From NCBI GenBank assembly GCA_964567045.1, contig CAZMLE010000065.1, forward strand, positions 1 to 19,892: a stretch of 19,892 nucleotides of DNA, given 5' to 3'. The number at the start of each line of letters is the position of its first letter. Positions within the stretch are counted from its first letter, which is position 1. A program made the translations under genes and the position numbers. The notes below the pieces were generated by a model that was given only the letters and a program-made list of their open reading frames with translations, was not told the origin of the DNA and did not search any database. This document shows positions 5,854 through 13,626 of this stretch, piece after piece. Origin of the DNA: JAFNGF01 sp964567045 (GTDB taxonomy: Bacteria; Planctomycetota; Phycisphaerae; Sedimentisphaerales; Anaerobacaceae).

Positions 5854-7436
5854 ACTGGAGCACCAGTATCGTCTTTGAATTCCTCACGCAGCCGCGAGAG
5901 CTCCGCCTTTAACTTTTTGACCACATCGGCGTAAGCCGGGTCGTTGTAGATATTATTCAGCTCGTCCGGGTCTTTTTGCAGGTCGTACAGCTCCCACTCA
6001 TCGATGTCGTGGTAAAAATGTATCAGTTTGTATCGCTGGGTCCGCACGCCGTAGTGGCGCTTGGCGCTGTGCACCGCCGGATACTCGTAATAGTGATAAT
6101 ACATAGATGTCCGCCAATCCCTGGGCGTTTTGCCCTGCAGCAGCGTGCGTATGGAGCGGCCTTGCACGTCGGCTGGCTTAGAGACGCCGGCAAAATCCAA
6201 AAAGGTCGGCGCAAAGTCCAGGTTCATGACAATATCGTTGTTGACCGAGCAGGGCTTGATTTCCTTCGGATATCGCACCAAAAGCGGCATCCGCAGCGAC
6301 TCTTCATACATAAACCGCTTATCGAACCAGCCGTGATCGCCCAGGTAGAAGCCCTGGTCGGAGGCGTAAATCACAACGGTATTATCTGCCAGGCCGGCCT
6401 CATCGAGGTAATCGAGCATCCGCCCAACGTTATCATCGACCGAGGCAACGCACCGCAGATAGTCTTTGATGTATCTCTGATATTTCCAGCGAACGAGGTC
6501 CTTGCCCTGGAGATTTGCCTTACGAAAGGCCTCGTTTTTCGGCTCATAAGCGGCGTCCCAGAGTTTTTTCTGTTCGGGCGTCAGATTTTTCGGAGCGACC
6601 AGTTTCACGTCTCTATCGTTCATTGTCTTTTCTATGGTCATATCCTGCTCCTTTGCTGCTCGCCCCCGGTTGGAGTAGTCATCGAATAGAGTCGGCGGCT
6701 CAGGGATAGTGACATCATCGTATAAGGTCAGGTATTTGGGTGCAGGCTCCCATTCTCGGTGCGGAGCTTTGTGGTGGTACATCAGACAGAATGGCTTATC
6801 GGGCGTACGTTTTTTGAGCCAATTCAGGCAATGGTCGGTGATTATATCCGTAACATAGCCGGCGTATTTTTTCTTTTGGCCCATCTCGATCATAATTGGG
6901 TTGTAGTACACTCCCTGGCCGGGCAGAATGTTCCAGTAGTCAAAGCCGGTCGGGTCGGTCTTGAGGTGCCACTTGCCGATGACGGCGGTTTCGTAACCGG
7001 CTTTCTGCAACAGTTTGGGGAAGGTCTGCTGGCCGCCGTCAAATTCTTTTGCGTTGTCAATTACGCCGTTGATGTGGCTGTATTTGCCGGTCAGAATTAC
7101 CGCCCGGCTCGGTGCACAGATGGAATTAGTACAGAAGCAATTGGCAAATCGCATACCTTCCTTGGCGATGCGGTCCAGGTTTGGCGTTTTATTGATTTTA
7201 CTCCCATAGGAGCTTATCGCGTGCGCAGCGTGGTCGTCGGTCATAATAAACAGGATGTTGGGCGGTTTTTTTTCTGCCCCCAGCGTCTGGGCAATGCTGG
7301 TACAATCCCAAAGGGATGACAGCGCCCCGCCTGAAACCGCCGCGCAGCCGATGCTTTTGAGAAAACTCCGGCGATTCAGCCGGACGTCTGTTTCCCCGTG
7401 TCTTTCGGGAAATTGCCTTCTGGTTTGTTTTGTCAT
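5850..7436 (-). CDS. Tat-exported formylglycine-dependent sulfatase
   Basis: From ATG 7436, with AAAGGA seven bases upstream, the protein has 528 residues. A Tat motif (NRRSFLKSIG, 21-30) precedes the alkaline-phosphatase-fold sulfatase domain. NILFIMTDD (60-68) supplies metal-binding aspartates, and CAPSR (107-111) is the sulfatase signature whose Cys107 is converted to formylglycine. GKWH (154-157), HHKAPH (221-226) and ASDQG (358-362) complete the expected active site, and a C-terminal part with WELYDLQKDPDE is typical. The overall pattern recalls the GlcNAc-6-sulfatase-like S1_11 group, but the substrate is a guess. It would release sulfate from exported or external glycans. No maturase (anSME or FGE) lies in the window. 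The frame extends to 7550, but that extension lacks a ribosome site and would displace the signal. Confidence 0.95.
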   Translation of the reverse strand: MTKQTRRQFPERHGETDVRLNRRSFLKSIGCAAVSGGALSSLWDCTSIAQTLGAEKKPPNILFIMTDDHAAHAISSYGSKINKTPNLDRIAKEGMRFANCFCTNSICAPSRAVILTGKYSHINGVIDNAKEFDGGQQTFPKLLQKAGYETAVIGKWHLKTDPTGFDYWNILPGQGVYYNPIMIEMGQKKKYAGYVTDIITDHCLNWLKKRTPDKPFCLMYHHKAPHREWEPAPKYLTLYDDVTIPEPPTLFDDYSNRGRAAKEQDMTIEKTMNDRDVKLVAPKNLTPEQKKLWDAAYEPKNEAFRKANLQGKDLVRWKYQRYIKDYLRCVASVDDNVGRMLDYLDEAGLADNTVVIYASDQGFYLGDHGWFDKRFMYEESLRMPLLVRYPKEIKPCSVNNDIVMNLDFAPTFLDFAGVSKPADVQGRSIRTLLQGKTPRDWRTSMYYHYYEYPAVHSAKRHYGVRTQRYKLIHFYHDIDEWELYDLQKDPDELNNIYNDPAYADVVKKLKAELSRLREEFKDDTGAPV

Positions 7437-7737
7437 TTCTGGGTCCTTTCCTATTGTTGTTTCGAGTATATATCCGCAGAGTATTAGGGCGTGCTTTGCA
7501 CGCGGCCAACACCCGTGACTATAGTAAAGAATAATATAGGACCTGTCCAATGAATTGGCGGCACTTCAGAGCGCTTAAAATAGTTGCAATCTCAGAATGA
7601 ATCCGCTAACCTTTATCACATTGTTCGTGAAGCGCATGTCGTGAAGCGTGTCCGAGCTCCCGCGCAGCCGGAGCCGCTGTGGTATTTCAATCATCGCTTC
7701 ACAAGAGACGCTTCCTGCCTCAATGGGAAAATAGGTT
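7437..7737. promoter_or_regulatory. Divergent intergenic region of sulfatase and EIIA-CBS genes
   Basis: This 301-bp gap has no convincing gene. The leftward sulfatase promoter is at 7521-7549, followed by the leader hairpin GCGTGC/GCACGC (about 7489-7503). For the rightward operon only weak candidates are seen: TTGGCG (7555-7560) with TAAAAT (7576-7581) at 15-base spacing, and TTGCAA with TAACCT further on. The octamer GTGAAGCG occurs twice in direct orientation (7627-7634, 7641-7648) and once inverted as CGCTTCAC (7695-7702), a possible regulator site upstream of the EIIA-CBS gene. Confidence 0.45.
7521..7549 (-). promoter_or_regulatory. Putative promoter of the sulfatase gene
   Basis: On the minus strand TGGACA (7549-7544) and TACTAT (7526-7521) are separated by 17 bases, five and four matches to the sigma-70 consensus. 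The predicted start near 7514 gives a leader of about 78 bases. Confidence 0.4.
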
Positions 7738-8667
7738 ATGCCTCGCAAGAACAACGAGATGCAGTTTTCATCGCTTTTTCGTCCATCTCATGTGATATGC
7801 CGGACTGAGCAAACGGACCGCGACACTGTGTTAATGGATCTGCTTCGGCTGTTGGGTTACGAACACGGGATCGGAAACGTGGAGCAGGCGTACCGGGCGG
7901 TTCTGGAACGTGAAAACGATATGCCGACCATCGTTGGCCCCGGTATCGCTATGCCGCACGCGAGGCTGGAGGCAGTCGAGTCAATTGTGGTTGGGGTGGT
8001 GACATCAAAGAAGGGCATAATATATAGCCGCAATTGTCCCGACAACCCGATCAAGCTCATAATCTTGACCCTTGTGCCGAAAGCTGCACCGGGGGCTTAT
8101 CTTCAGGCAATAAGTTCCCTTGCCAAGATTTGCCAGGACCCCTCCACAGCCGAGGTGGTAGCAAATCTTTCCTCTTCCGGCGAGGTCTGGAGCTTCTTCA
8201 ACCGAGGCCGTATTATTCTGCCGGACCATCTGCGGGCATCCGACATAATGGAGCCGGTAAAAGTCAAATTGCAGGAACAGGATACGCTGGAGCGAGCCAT
8301 CGACCTATTCGTACACTACGGGCTGAATGAGCTGCCCGTTGTAGACAAGGACGATGAGTTAATTGGCGTGGTAACAACCTATGAGCTGTTGCGGGTTTGT
8401 CTGCCGGACTATATCTTGTGGATGGAAGACCTTACGCCCGTACTGAATTTCCAGCCATTCGCAGCAATCCTGCGCAAAGAAAGCAAGACATGGCTGGCCG
8501 AAATAATGACCAGCGAATACGCAACCGTGCAGGAGACCTCGCCGGCGGTTCAGGTAGCCAAGGAGATTACACGGCGACGGGCTGACCAGGCTTATGTAAT
8601 CCGTGGTCGCAAACTCGTCGGCGTGGTTTCGTTAGGAACTTTCTTGAGCAAAATTCTTCGGGAATAA
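7738..8667 (+). CDS. PTS EIIA (type 2) domain fused to a CBS-domain pair
   Basis: The 309-residue protein has an N-terminal PTS EIIA type-2 (fructose/Ntr-like) domain at about 25-155. GPGIAMPHARL (67-77) carries His74 at the phosphorylatable position. After a linker, two CBS domains follow (about 168-222, with IMEPVKVKL and LNELPVVDKDDELIGVVT, and about 255-309, with IMTSEYATV and KLVGVVSLGTF). CBS pairs usually bind adenine nucleotides. There is no EIIB/EIIC or HPr/EI nearby, so this is probably a regulator that senses phosphorelay and nucleotide state rather than a sugar transporter part. The transporter gene starts three bases after its stop, so transporter control is the likeliest role (inference). 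The start at 7738 has only a weak AGG upstream, and ATG at 7759 is an alternative. Confidence 0.88.
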   Translation: MPRKNNEMQFSSLFRPSHVICRTEQTDRDTVLMDLLRLLGYEHGIGNVEQAYRAVLERENDMPTIVGPGIAMPHARLEAVESIVVGVVTSKKGIIYSRNCPDNPIKLIILTLVPKAAPGAYLQAISSLAKICQDPSTAEVVANLSSSGEVWSFFNRGRIILPDHLRASDIMEPVKVKLQEQDTLERAIDLFVHYGLNELPVVDKDDELIGVVTTYELLRVCLPDYILWMEDLTPVLNFQPFAAILRKESKTWLAEIMTSEYATVQETSPAVQVAKEITRRRADQAYVIRGRKLVGVVSLGTFLSKILRE

Positions 8668-8670
8668 GCC

Positions 8671-10254
8671 ATGGCTACAGACTTCAGCCAGAGCCCTTCG
8701 ACAAGCTCAGGGCAGGCCTTGACGAGCCGGATCGAGTCGCTCAGGCGAGCGGTAGAGGCGAAAAAGCCCGTAGTCAGAACTGTCGTCTGTGTCCTTATCA
8801 TGCTCGGCGTCAGCGCTGCGGTGGGATTGCTGGCATACTCATTTGGGCTGAACCGTCAGCAGGTAATCTCCTGCTCGGTTTTTATTATGGTAATAATGGC
8901 CACCCTGCTGTTTTGGCAGTATCGCTTGGCCATAGCGTTTCTCGGGATTGGTGCGCTAATGGGTACCAATGTCCTAACGCTACCTATTTTTATTCGCGAA
9001 TGTAAGCTGGATGTAATCCTGTTTCTGGTTGGTATGATGGTCACTGTTGGCGTGCTCAAGGACCTCGGACTTTTCACCTGGATTATCCAGAGCATCATTG
9101 CGATTCACGGCATGACCGGTCCGATGTTTGTTGTTATTATCGTATTCCTGGGAGCATTTATGGCCTGCGCCGTCGACGAGGTTACCTCCATCGTATTCAT
9201 TGCCACGCTGATATTTCAGGTCTGTGATACGCTGAAGGTGCGTCCGGTTCCCTTTGTAATTATTGCCGTGCTGGGCACAAACATCGGCTCGAGCGGCACG
9301 ATGCTTGGGAACCCTGTTGGAATCCTGATAGGGCAGAATGCCTCGCCGCCGCTCAGTTTTATTGACTTTCTGACCTGGTCGTTCCCAATAATGTTAGTGA
9401 CGCTCTCGGTTTCGCTAATCATACTTATGTGGTACTTCAGGGCAGAGATTCGCCTTCTTTCGGAGCGTCTTGCAGCAAGGCGGGATTTAGGGCTGGGCTT
9501 AGGCCCACTGGTGCAGGTTCCCTACAAGCGAGGTCTTAGTATTCTGGCCGGTACGATATGCTTTATCGCATTGCATCGTCATCTGGAGGACTACCTTGGG
9601 CTTGCCCCCAATACTATACTGATTGTTGCTCCACTGGTTATAGCAGGCCTTCTGATGCTCTGGCGTCACCAGCGGTGTCGGCACTACATCGAATCCGAGG
9701 TCGACTGGTGGACGCTTCTATTCTTTATGATGCTGTTTGCCAAAGCTGGCACCCTGCAAGAAACACGTGTCACCGAGGAAATCGCTGGATATTTTCAGCA
9801 GGCATTTGGCAATCGTCTCTCGCTTCTGACCCCGGTAATTATTGGTATTTCTGCCATAGGTTCAGCTTTTGTGGACAACATCGTATTCGTAGCGGCATTT
9901 ATGCCAATCGTTGACAAGCTGCAACAAACGCCCCTATTATGGGCTCTGCTGCACGGGACGTGCCTGGGCGGCAATATCACAATGATCGGCTCTACCGCCA
10001 ACATTGTGGCCTTGGGGATGCTCGAGAAACGCTACCGCGGACATGTGCATTTCGGAGAGTGGCTGAAGGTCGGTGCAATCGTAGGAGTCGCCTCATGTTT
10101 GTTGGCGTGGGCCGGCATAGCAGCTCTGTCACCCTATATGCCCACGGTCGCACAGCGTCAGCAAAAAGTTGCCGCACGTCACGAGGTTCGCCCGATGGTC
10201 TTGCCGGCACCCGATAACCCGGCAAAAAGTACCGATCCGAACAACAATCGCTAA
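8671..10254 (+). CDS. IT-superfamily transporter (NhaD/ArsB/SLC13-like permease)
   Basis: The 527-residue protein has about 11-12 hydrophobic segments and the two-fold motif pattern of the ion transporter superfamily. The first half has VDEVTS (168-173) and GTNIGSSGTMLGNPVG (202-217), and the second has VDNIVFVAA (401-409) and GGNITMIGSTANIV (433-446). These resemble NhaD Na+/H+ antiporters and ArsB/SLC13 permeases; which ion or anion is moved is not evident. It lies three bases after the EIIA-CBS stop, so translation is probably coupled. Residues 8-16 (SPSTSSGQA) are encoded by a dispersed repeat inserted near the start, ahead of the first membrane segment. A polar tail follows the last helix. 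A hairpin pair follows the stop. Confidence 0.9.
   Translation: MATDFSQSPSTSSGQALTSRIESLRRAVEAKKPVVRTVVCVLIMLGVSAAVGLLAYSFGLNRQQVISCSVFIMVIMATLLFWQYRLAIAFLGIGALMGTNVLTLPIFIRECKLDVILFLVGMMVTVGVLKDLGLFTWIIQSIIAIHGMTGPMFVVIIVFLGAFMACAVDEVTSIVFIATLIFQVCDTLKVRPVPFVIIAVLGTNIGSSGTMLGNPVGILIGQNASPPLSFIDFLTWSFPIMLVTLSVSLIILMWYFRAEIRLLSERLAARRDLGLGLGPLVQVPYKRGLSILAGTICFIALHRHLEDYLGLAPNTILIVAPLVIAGLLMLWRHQRCRHYIESEVDWWTLLFFMMLFAKAGTLQETRVTEEIAGYFQQAFGNRLSLLTPVIIGISAIGSAFVDNIVFVAAFMPIVDKLQQTPLLWALLHGTCLGGNITMIGSTANIVALGMLEKRYRGHVHFGEWLKVGAIVGVASCLLAWAGIAALSPYMPTVAQRQQKVAARHEVRPMVLPAPDNPAKSTDPNNNR
8694..8717. repeat. Dispersed palindromic-type repeat inside the transporter 5' end
   Basis: CCCTTCGACAAGCTCAGGGC and the next four bases closely resemble 1096-1120 in the intergenic cluster. 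Sequences of this type (CCCTTCGAC...GCTCAGG) are dispersed in many environmental bacterial genomes, as I recall. Here it is read in frame as residues 8-16. Confidence 0.65.
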
Positions 10255-10345
10255 GTGGCTTGGCCATCCCTTACGGGAGATTCTCAACCGCCAATATTTA
10301 CCCGCCAGACGTATGGCGGGTTAAGCCCCGCAATTTATTGCGGGG
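10255..10345. repeat. Repeat cluster between convergent genes
   Basis: Directly after the transporter stop, 10255-10275 repeats the start of the 1083 cluster with few differences (GTGGC..GGCCATCCCTT). Then ACCCGCCA (10300-10307) pairs with TGGCGGGT (10314-10321) around GACGTA, related to the insertion at 1523-1556. Last comes the CCCCGCAA/TTGCGGGG hairpin at 10326-10345. Confidence 0.65.
10326..10345. terminator. Bidirectional terminator-like hairpin
   Basis: CCCCGCAA (10326-10333) pairs perfectly with TTGCGGGG (10338-10345). On the plus strand only TTT follows, so termination would be modest. The tetraloop contains the stop codon of the opposing beta-helix gene. Confidence 0.5.
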
Positions 10346-13337
10346 TTTGCTCCAGCATTTGACGTTTGGCAGTTGCCTCCGGCGTGTTGCCGTAAGCGCC
10401 GATATTTACCCTGCCGCCGTTGGGCTGCGGTTCAAGCGAGAAGTCATAGTTGGGATCGCCTGCGTCTATGCAGGGTGATTCAGGCAGCAGATGATAGTCG
10501 CCCTCAAACCAGGCCGCATTTGTGCCGCCTGGTTCGGCTGGAACATCAGGGTTGTCAGCATCGGCCCAGCGACCCAGCCGGACAAAGCGAGGCTCGTCAT
10601 TGATGTTGCCTGTGCCCGCGTATATGCTTGTATCGTTGGCGTCAGCGTCCTGAATGCAACTATAAGTGACCGTGGGCCTACCACCATGAATTTGATATGA
10701 GTCTTCTGCCTTGCCGCTGTCAGTATTGTCCCAGAGAATGCAATTGGTTAACGTAAGGGAGCTTTGGCTGCTGGAGTCGAAGTCCCCTGTGTGAATTCCG
10801 CCGCCTTGACCTCCTGCGAAATTCCCACTCAGGATGCAGTTGGCCAGCAGCGTATTGCCGTTGTTGTATATTGCACCGCCATCGGTGCCGGCCAAGTTCG
10901 CGGTGAAGATGCAGTTAGTCAGTGTTGCCGTACCGTCACGGATGTACATGCCGCCTCCACCAGTGCTTGCCCGGTTTTGGCTGAGTTTGCACTTGGTCAA
11001 CGTTGGGCTGCTGCTGCCGTTGAATATCCCGCCGCCGTTGTCGTTACCGATGTTGTTGTTGAAAACACAGCCTGTCAGGATGGGGCTGCTGTAAAGGTTA
11101 TACATGCCGCCCCCGTTGTCGCTGGCGTGGTTTTCGCTGAATGTGCAGTCAGTTGATTCTGGTTTGCCGCCCAGATTGTACAGCCCGCCGCCGTTGCTTT
11201 TGGCCGAATTCTTGCTGAACGTGCAGTTGGTCAGGATAGGACTACTCTGATAGTTGTCCATGCCGGCGCCGCGGTTATTTGCGGAGTTCTGACTGAATAT
11301 GCAGTCAGTTAGTTTTGGATTGCTGTTATCTTGATTTTGCATCCCTCCGCCGCCGTAGTTGGCCCAGTTCTTAATGAAGGTGCATTTGATTAGAGTCGGG
11401 CTGGCCGTATTGTTGTTTTGTATTCCACCGCCGCCGTAATACGCCCGGTTTTCACTAAAGGTACAGTTGGTCAGCGTAGGCTTGCTGTTGCTGCTGCATA
11501 TTCCTCCGCCGGCATACTTGGCCCAGTTATTTTTGAATACGCAGTTAGTGAGTGTTGGGCTGCTGTTGGTGCAGTAGATTCCGCCGCCATTCGTGGCGTA
11601 GCCATTTATGATAGTGAGCCCGGCTAAGACCGAGCCTGCGCCCTCGCGGCTGTGGAATTCAAATGCCCGGCCATCTTTTTCACAGTCAATAATTGTTGCG
11701 GCGACCACGTTGGGGTCTTGCGGGTCGGTGCTTCTGACGGTGATTGCCTTACCTTTAAAGTCAACATCCCGGAGGCCTCGGCCTTTGTAGGTGCCGGGGC
11801 TGATAATGACAACGTCACCTTCGACGGCGGCATCAATTGCTGCTTGAATGGTGGCGTATGCGCCCGGCACCAGACGTCTGTTGTCGTATTCGTGGGCGCC
11901 GATGTCAACGCGGTTATTGATTACGCGTTGGTCGCCGTTGATGTCGGTGCTGTCGGCAGCAGCCACATGGTTCGGCTCACCGGCATTGATGCAGGGCGAC
12001 CTGGGCAGTAAGCGGTAGTCGCCGGCATCCGCATCTACAAACTTCGGGTCCACATGTATATTGCCGGCTCCTGCCAGCGTACCGGTCCAATCCTGGATGC
12101 AGCAGTAGTTGACCGTGGGACTACTATCAACAGAGAAAATCTGCGCCGATTCATTTGCGCCGTTAGCATCGTTATTCAGCCAGAGGATGCAATTGGTTAG
12201 CGTTGGGTTGCTGTTGTTGCGGTTGGCAATTCCGCCGCCAGCCTGTTTTGCCGAGTTGTGGCTAAGTGTACAGTTGACCAGTGTCGGGCTGCTTTCAAAG
12301 TTGCGTATCGCACCGCCGCAGCCCTGTGTCGTGTTGCCGCTGAACAGACAGCCGACGAATTTAGCACTGCTGCTATTGTCATTCATCGCGCCGCCCTCAC
12401 CGCTGGCGGAGTTTCGGCTGAATATGCAGCTCACTAACGTCGGGGCGCTTTTATAATTGCGCATAGCGCCGCCGAACTCTGCCGAGTTTTCGCTGAATTT
12501 GCAGTTGGCCAGCACCGGGTTGCTGTTGAAGTAGTTGGCTATCGCTCCGCTATACTGGGCGGAGTTTTTGCTGAACGTGCAGTTACTCAGCGTAGGGTGG
12601 CTATCGGCGTGATTGTACATCCCGCCTCCGTTAGAGGCCCGGTTATCACTGAACGTGCAGCCGGTTAACTTCGGGCTGCTGCCGAAGTTGTACATCCCGC
12701 CGCCGACGTGTTCTGCCAAGTTGCCGCTGAATGAGCAATCTCTTAGAGTCGGGCTGCTATAGTAGTTTCGCATTGCTCCGCCGTGCCACGCCGAGTTGTC
12801 TTTGAATGTGCAGTTGATTATTGTGGGGCTGCCGGATTTGTTGTACATTCCTCCGCCTGTAATTGTGAAGCCGTCAAGCACAGGCGTTTCATCTGTGCCG
12901 CTGCCGGTTACGACCTGGTAGCTGTTCTCGGCGTAGTTGGCAAAGTTCGGCTCGTCATTGCTGTTTAGGTCGCCGCTCAGAATGCTCTGGTAAGCGGCAA
13001 TGTCACGAGCATTAGGGTCTGCTTGGCTGTGGCCGGCGTAGCCGCCTTTTATGGTTACGCCGTTCTTGAGCTGGAATGTCGCTGCTCGGTCGCCCAGCGC
13101 GACTGTTTTACCGCTGTCAGGTTTGTAAGTGCCTTGCGCGACCAGAACTTCATCTCCAGCGGAGGCGGCAGCAAGCGCATCCTGAAAAAGATTGTAGGCA
13201 TCGGTCCAGCTCGAACCGTCATTGTTTCCAGCAGCATCTATGTCAACAAAAATTTGCCGTGCGAAGGTGGCCTCTGCCATCGCCAATAAAAGACTGGACG
13301 CTATTAGGACGAACTTCAGATTTATTCTGGCATTCAT
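10335..13337 (-). CDS. Secreted two-domain right-handed parallel beta-helix protein
   Basis: The 1000-residue protein starts at ATG 13337 (AGGGGA upstream) with a Sec signal peptide, residues 1 to about 26 (KFVLIASSLLLAMAEATFA). It contains two tandem beta-helix domains. The first (about 30-485) opens with VDIDAAGNNDGSSW and has about nine coils; the second opens near 487 with AYATIQAAIDAAVEGD and has about eleven. Coils repeat every 25-27 residues around GGGMYNxxSSPTLTNCTF, each with a conserved Cys. Each domain closes alike: DYRLLPRSPCINAG with VDIGAHEYD, and DYHLLPESPCIDAG with VNIGAYGNT. This is the polymorphic outer-membrane/choice-of-anchor-Q type. Catalytic residues, a PEP-CTERM sorting signal and an autotransporter barrel are not seen. 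It is probably a surface or exported glycan-binding or structural protein. The upstream open frame to 13526 is leader. Confidence 0.92.
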   Translation of the reverse strand: MNARINLKFVLIASSLLLAMAEATFARQIFVDIDAAGNNDGSSWTDAYNLFQDALAAASAGDEVLVAQGTYKPDSGKTVALGDRAATFQLKNGVTIKGGYAGHSQADPNARDIAAYQSILSGDLNSNDEPNFANYAENSYQVVTGSGTDETPVLDGFTITGGGMYNKSGSPTIINCTFKDNSAWHGGAMRNYYSSPTLRDCSFSGNLAEHVGGGMYNFGSSPKLTGCTFSDNRASNGGGMYNHADSHPTLSNCTFSKNSAQYSGAIANYFNSNPVLANCKFSENSAEFGGAMRNYKSAPTLVSCIFSRNSASGEGGAMNDNSSSAKFVGCLFSGNTTQGCGGAIRNFESSPTLVNCTLSHNSAKQAGGGIANRNNSNPTLTNCILWLNNDANGANESAQIFSVDSSPTVNYCCIQDWTGTLAGAGNIHVDPKFVDADAGDYRLLPRSPCINAGEPNHVAAADSTDINGDQRVINNRVDIGAHEYDNRRLVPGAYATIQAAIDAAVEGDVVIISPGTYKGRGLRDVDFKGKAITVRSTDPQDPNVVAATIIDCEKDGRAFEFHSREGAGSVLAGLTIINGYATNGGGIYCTNSSPTLTNCVFKNNWAKYAGGGICSSNSKPTLTNCTFSENRAYYGGGGIQNNNTASPTLIKCTFIKNWANYGGGGMQNQDNSNPKLTDCIFSQNSANNRGAGMDNYQSSPILTNCTFSKNSAKSNGGGLYNLGGKPESTDCTFSENHASDNGGGMYNLYSSPILTGCVFNNNIGNDNGGGIFNGSSSPTLTKCKLSQNRASTGGGGMYIRDGTATLTNCIFTANLAGTDGGAIYNNGNTLLANCILSGNFAGGQGGGIHTGDFDSSSQSSLTLTNCILWDNTDSGKAEDSYQIHGGRPTVTYSCIQDADANDTSIYAGTGNINDEPRFVRLGRWADADNPDVPAEPGGTNAAWFEGDYHLLPESPCIDAGDPNYDFSLEPQPNGGRVNIGAYGNTPEATAKRQMLEQTPQ

Positions 13338-13504
13338 TCTGTCCCCTTGTACACTGTGTTTTCTCACCCAATGCAAGCGGATGTTGCTTGCACCCTTGAG
13401 GTGGTATTGTCGCCGTGAGTCAGGCGCGTACCTTCTAAGCCCAATCCGGACTCTGCCCGCGAAACCTCCGTATCTCAGCTTCTTCTTGCCCTCGTGGCAG
13501 ATAT
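13338..13504 (-). other. Long leader of the beta-helix gene with a stable hairpin
   Basis: The transcript from the promoter at 13505-13533 would carry about 160 untranslated bases. TGCAAGC (13372-13378) and GCTTGCA (13386-13392) form a perfect 7-bp stem. TCTGCC just after the transcription start can pair with GGCAGA downstream in the leader. I do not recognise a riboswitch class. Confidence 0.35.
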
Positions 13505-13533
13505 ATTTTATCCTGAAAGGCGTCAAAATTCAA
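13505..13533 (-). promoter_or_regulatory. Putative promoter of the beta-helix gene
   Basis: On the minus strand TTGAAT (13533-13528) and TAAAAT (13510-13505) are spaced by 17 bases, four and five matches to the sigma-70 consensus. Confidence 0.45.
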
Positions 13534-13589
13534 GAGAATTTTCGGTTCGTGTATTCTTCTGTCGGTTTGGTTTTGCCGAGATGATTCTT

Positions 13590-13618
13590 GTCCTATAATA
13601 GGCTCGATCTTATAGGAC
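13590..13618. terminator. AT-rich inverted repeat after the S24 repressor gene
   Basis: GTCCTATAA (13590-13598) and TTATAGGAC (13610-13618) form a perfect 9-bp dyad with an 11-base spacer. It lies nine bases past the repressor stop codon. No T-run follows, so it could be a weak terminator or a protein-binding site for the downstream beta-helix promoter region. Confidence 0.35.
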
Positions 13619-13626
13619 CGGATATA

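Noticed and set aside
5976..6689. 237-codon plus-strand frame
   Set aside because: It is fully antisense to the sulfatase coding region and shows no family motif.
7535..7542. TATAGGAC shared with the dyad at 13611-13618, as a possible S24 repressor site
   Set aside because: Only eight bases match and the dyad partner is absent at 7535, so it is likely chance.
7584..7808. 74-codon plus-strand frame before the EIIA-CBS gene
   Set aside because: It overlaps the EIIA-CBS start in another frame, has no ribosome site and no family motif.
10740..12870. Regularly spaced repeats resembling an array
   Set aside because: The period is about 75-81 bp without constant repeats and unique spacers. It is explained by the beta-helix coils, not CRISPR.
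13338..13504. GEMM-type (c-di-GMP) riboswitch in the beta-helix leader
   Set aside because: The tetraloop receptor and paired-stem pattern could not be found; only a vague GGGCAA match was seen.
13338..13526. 63-residue upstream extension of the beta-helix protein
   Set aside because: It would precede the signal peptide and contains part of the promoter/leader; the ATG at 13337 has a ribosome site.
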